45,859 bases of DNA, taken from DATGUP01 sp035301265 (GTDB lineage Bacteria > Bacillota > Bacilli > Bacillales > Amphibacillaceae). The notes beneath the pieces were generated by a model, which worked only from the letters and a program-made list of their open reading frames with translations, was not told where the DNA came from and ran no database searches. Within the stretch, counting starts at the first letter, position 1; the number at the start of each line of letters is the position of its first letter. A program made the translations under genes and the position numbers. Location: assembly GCA_035301265.1 (NCBI GenBank), contig DATGUP010000009.1:1-45859 (forward strand), written 5' to 3'. This document shows, in pieces, positions 43,375 through 45,859 of this stretch.

Positions 43375-44074
43375 TTTCCTGGCATTCCTTCTGTTTTTTA
43401 ATCCATTTCGCTTCGGCTTCTGCCAGGCGTAAATAACTAGGGGTCAAATGGTGAACCGATTCAGCTTGTTTATGCATTCCCGCCCAAGCTAGGTGAGATG
43501 CGTTTGCGATACCAAAGGGTCCGTCAGGAATAACAGCACGACCACCCATCTTTTGCAAAATCGCTGTTTGATACGTTTCTATGTCTGGGCTTAAAAAAAG
43601 AATGTCTTCTTGATATGCGGTAAGCTTTGTCAACCATTCATCCATCAATATGTTGATATCCGGCTCTACAGACACCATTCGGTCGTTTTTCCAACGATAT
43701 AATCCGGTATAAACCATTCCGCGTCGTGCATCAAAAAATGGACATACATAACCATGGAAAAAACGTCCTTGCCATGCTAACACTTCCAAACTCGATACCC
43801 CGATAATCGGAATGTCCAATGCCCAGGCCATTGATTTAGCTGTGGATAAACCAATGCGCACTCCTGTATACGATCCCGGCCCTTTCGCTACAATGATTTT
43901 TTCCAATTCGTCAGGAGTGAGTTGAATTTCTTCCATCAGCTGGTTAATGGCTGGCATAAGCCGCTCGGAATGATTTTTGGCAATATTGGTTGTTAAATGC
44001 GCAATCAGCCGATCACCTTCTAAAAGTGCAACGCCTAGAGATTGATTAGATGTATCAATTGCCAATACATACAT
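43367..44074 (-). CDS. tsaB: tRNA t6A biosynthesis protein TsaB
   Basis: A 235-residue inactive paralogue of TsaD that forms the TsaB-TsaD heterodimer. The N-terminus LAIDTSNQSLGVAL and the KGPGSYTGVRIGLSTAKSMA block (about 65-84) are diagnostic. The metal-binding His pair of TsaD is absent, as expected. It lies 24 bases after tsaE. Confidence 0.94.
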   Translation of the reverse strand: MYVLAIDTSNQSLGVALLEGDRLIAHLTTNIAKNHSERLMPAINQLMEEIQLTPDELEKIIVAKGPGSYTGVRIGLSTAKSMAWALDIPIIGVSSLEVLAWQGRFFHGYVCPFFDARRGMVYTGLYRWKNDRMVSVEPDINILMDEWLTKLTAYQEDILFLSPDIETYQTAILQKMGGRAVIPDGPFGIANASHLAWAGMHKQAESVHHLTPSYLRLAEAEAKWIKKQKECQENG

Positions 44075-44098
44075 ACTTCCAGCTCCTAACCTTAATGT

Positions 44099-44551
44099 TC
44101 AGGTCAATAAATTGGCTACAACCTGTTCAAAATGAGTTCCCTTGGGGGTAAATATGAGATGTCGCCGATGCTCATCGATATATGTCATATGAATATCTAA
44201 GTATTCTTCCGGTAAATCATCGGCAATAAAATGAGCCCATTCGACGACTGAAATACCCTCACTATTAAAATATTCAGAAATTCCTATATCTTCATCCGAA
44301 TCCTCGAGTCGATAAACATCCATATGATAAAGAGGGACTTTTCCTTTATATTCCTTGATAATCGTAAACGTCGGACTATTTACCGTCCGTTTAACACCAA
44401 GTCCACGTGCAATCCCTTTGACAAATGTCGTCTTTCCTGCCCCAAGATCACCGGCTAATGTAATGACATCGCCAGGTTGGAGCAATCTAGTTAATTTTTC
44501 AGCTAAACGAATCGTCTCCTCTTCGGAATGGGTTGTCATTTGTTGCTGCAT
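44099..44551 (-). CDS. tsaE: tRNA t6A biosynthesis ATPase TsaE
   Basis: A 150-residue P-loop ATPase that drives the TsaB-TsaD cycle. Walker A is GDLGAGKTTF (34-43), and NSPTF and VVEWAHF are family motifs. AGGTGAAA precedes the ATG, eight bases after the thiL stop. Confidence 0.95.
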   Translation of the reverse strand: MQQQMTTHSEEETIRLAEKLTRLLQPGDVITLAGDLGAGKTTFVKGIARGLGVKRTVNSPTFTIIKEYKGKVPLYHMDVYRLEDSDEDIGISEYFNSEGISVVEWAHFIADDLPEEYLDIHMTYIDEHRRHLIFTPKGTHFEQVVANLLT

Positions 44552-44559
44552 TATTTCAC

Positions 44560-45528
44560 CTACTTAAAATGCGTATATCCATCTTTATTCAATATTTTCT
44601 TCTGCGCATTTTCATATAAATAAACGCGCCCTGTTTCATTTTCACAACGCATAACTCGACCTATTTCAGTAACGGAAGTGTTCGTCGTTTCCGCCGCCGC
44701 TTCAATATCTGGCCACTTGTCTGCTGCTACTGTTCCGAGCAATTCAAAATCCTCCCCACCAAACAACTTCCACTTTCGTTGCAGCGCCGATGAAAATTGA
44801 GAAAAACTCGGAGATACCGGGATATTATCCGCATATAAACAAATGTCCACCCCGGATGCTTCGACTATTTCTGCTGCTTCATTTGCCAAACCGTCGCTAA
44901 CATCATTTAGAGCTATGCGATCTAAATGGGACAACGCCCTTGCGAAATCCACCCTTGGCGTTGGCATCCGGTGCCTATGTATATAATAAGACTTATTCTT
45001 ATAATCTCCGTCATGCGTTAATATATGATACCCAGCCTGCGCATCGCCCAATGTTCCTGTTACAAACACAATATCTCCGTCCCGAGCCATATTTCGGTAT
45101 CGCGCTTTTTCTTCATCGACAAAGCCAATGACTGTAATCGATAAGGTTAACGACTCTCCGGCAACCATATCACCGCCGATCAAATCCATGTTGTACGTCT
45201 GAGCGATGGCATTCATACCTGAAAAAATTTTATGCAAATTTGGCATGGATAACGAGTTAGGAACAACGACAGATGCCAAATAGAAAGCGGGTGAAGCGCC
45301 CATCGCCGCTAAATCACTAATATTCGCTGCCAAAGCTCGGTAACCTACTTGAAACAATGTCATCGTATGTTGAGAGAAATGAACGTTTTCCACAAACGTA
45401 TCGACTGCTGTCACCACATTTTTTGTCATATGTCGGAACACTGCAGCATCATCACCGATCCCCTTAACCAATGTCGGTTGATGCCATGTCTTTGGTTTGA
45501 TTGATTTAATAAATGAGAATTCATCCAT
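44560..45528 (-). CDS. thiL: Thiamine-monophosphate kinase ThiL
   Basis: A 322-residue AIR-synthase-fold kinase that makes thiamine diphosphate from thiamine monophosphate. GIGDDAAV (23-30), VDTFVENVHF, NISDLAAMGA and GGDMVAGESL are the metal and ATP motifs. First gene of the thiL-tsa operon. Only a weak ribosome site (GGTG) precedes the ATG. I found no THI-box riboswitch upstream. Confidence 0.95.
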   Translation of the reverse strand: MDEFSFIKSIKPKTWHQPTLVKGIGDDAAVFRHMTKNVVTAVDTFVENVHFSQHTMTLFQVGYRALAANISDLAAMGASPAFYLASVVVPNSLSMPNLHKIFSGMNAIAQTYNMDLIGGDMVAGESLTLSITVIGFVDEEKARYRNMARDGDIVFVTGTLGDAQAGYHILTHDGDYKNKSYYIHRHRMPTPRVDFARALSHLDRIALNDVSDGLANEAAEIVEASGVDICLYADNIPVSPSFSQFSSALQRKWKLFGGEDFELLGTVAADKWPDIEAAAETTNTSVTEIGRVMRCENETGRVYLYENAQKKILNKDGYTHFK

Positions 45529-45663
45529 AAAAATACACCAAATTCCTATCTAATGCTATGCCTATAATAGCAAAATGGTTCAAAAAAATAAAAGCTATTA
45601 ATACAGCGGTCACCGATGTGCCAAATAAAAGATGGAGCATATGTCTAAAAATACCTATAAACA

Positions 45664-45692
45664 TTAAAAAAAACACATGATTTATTCATGTG
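45664..45692 (-). terminator. Terminator after the tRNA genes
   Basis: CACATGA (45674-45680) pairs with TCATGTG (45686-45692) over a five-base loop, followed on the minus strand by TTTTTTTT. It ends the tRNA transcript before thiL. Confidence 0.85.
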
Positions 45693-45719
45693 CTCTACAA
45701 AACGTATTTTGTTTATAAA

Positions 45720-45796
45720 TGGCGGTCCGGACGGGACTCGAACCCGCGACCTCCTGCGTGACAGGCAGGCATTCTAACCAACTGAACTACCGGACC
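45720..45796 (-). tRNA. tRNA-Asp (anticodon GTC), CCA encoded
   Basis: The acceptor arms GGTCCGG and CCGGACC, D-arm TAGTTCAGTTGGTTAGAA, anticodon loop CTGTCAC with GTC, and T-arm GGGTTCGAGTCCC form a complete cloverleaf. Discriminator G and CCA are encoded. Confidence 0.97.
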
Positions 45797-45801
45797 ATTT
45801 T

Positions 45802-45859
45802 TGGTTGCGGGGGCAAGATTTGAACTTGCGACCTCCGGGTTATGAGCCCGACGAGCTAC
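45802..45859 (-). tRNA. tRNA-fMet (anticodon CAT), partial at the window edge
   Basis: The 3' 58 bases are visible: CCA end, acceptor GGGGGC-like strand, T-arm, and an anticodon arm with CAT flanked by GGG and CCC, the three G-C pairs of an initiator tRNA. The 5' part of the gene lies beyond the window. Five bases separate it from tRNA-Asp. Confidence 0.9.

Overview
The window reads as chromosomal core DNA of an endospore-forming member of the Bacillaceae (low-GC Firmicutes). Most genes follow the gene order I know from Bacillus subtilis between thiL and yefA. Spore biology is shown by a gerA-type germinant receptor operon, and the regulatory signals are typical of Bacillus (CIRCE, purine riboswitch, Rex operator, AGGAGG-like ribosome sites). 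I see no rRNA, CRISPR, prophage or intact insertion sequence. I cannot name the genus.

Layout, left to right: rlmCD and dgkB; the gatCAB operon; a proline symporter (putP/opuE type) preceded by a 34-codon membrane ORF; a 43-residue secreted-peptide gene and an NprR-like TPR regulator; rocA; the pcrB-pcrA-ligA-camS operon; yerC, yerB and yerA; purB and yebE; a MOSC protein, all on the minus strand, then msrA (+); pbuG under a guanine riboswitch; guaA; an amidase; the gerAA-AB-AC operon plus a small fourth ORF; an unrecognised membrane protein (+) and an SDR; groES-groEL; ydiL-ydiK (+); moaC-rex; the ABC-F gene ydiF (+); a cluster of DnaA boxes; thiL-tsaE-tsaB-rimI-tsaD (minus); and two tRNA genes, the second cut by the window edge.

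How the genes work together: yerA (adenine deaminase family), pbuG (hypoxanthine/guanine uptake), purB (IMP to AMP branch) and guaA (XMP to GMP) form a purine salvage and interconversion set. The de novo pur genes that surround purB in B. subtilis are absent here. rocA and the proline symporter handle proline catabolism and uptake, and the peptide/regulator pair sits between them. TsaB, TsaD and TsaE make the tRNA t6A modification. GatCAB corrects misacylated tRNAs. PcrA and LigA serve DNA repair and replication.

The most unusual points are: (1) GuaA has Gly83 where its glutamine amidotransferase domain should carry the nucleophile Cys, with further changes at usually conserved positions, beside a normal synthetase half; (2) an unannotated NprX-like peptide gene with its receptor between the two proline genes; (3) about ten DnaA boxes between ydiF and tsaD; (4) an orphan purB. 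Several starts were reassigned from ribosome binding sites, five of them to TTG or GTG. All calls come from reading the sequence; no search was run.
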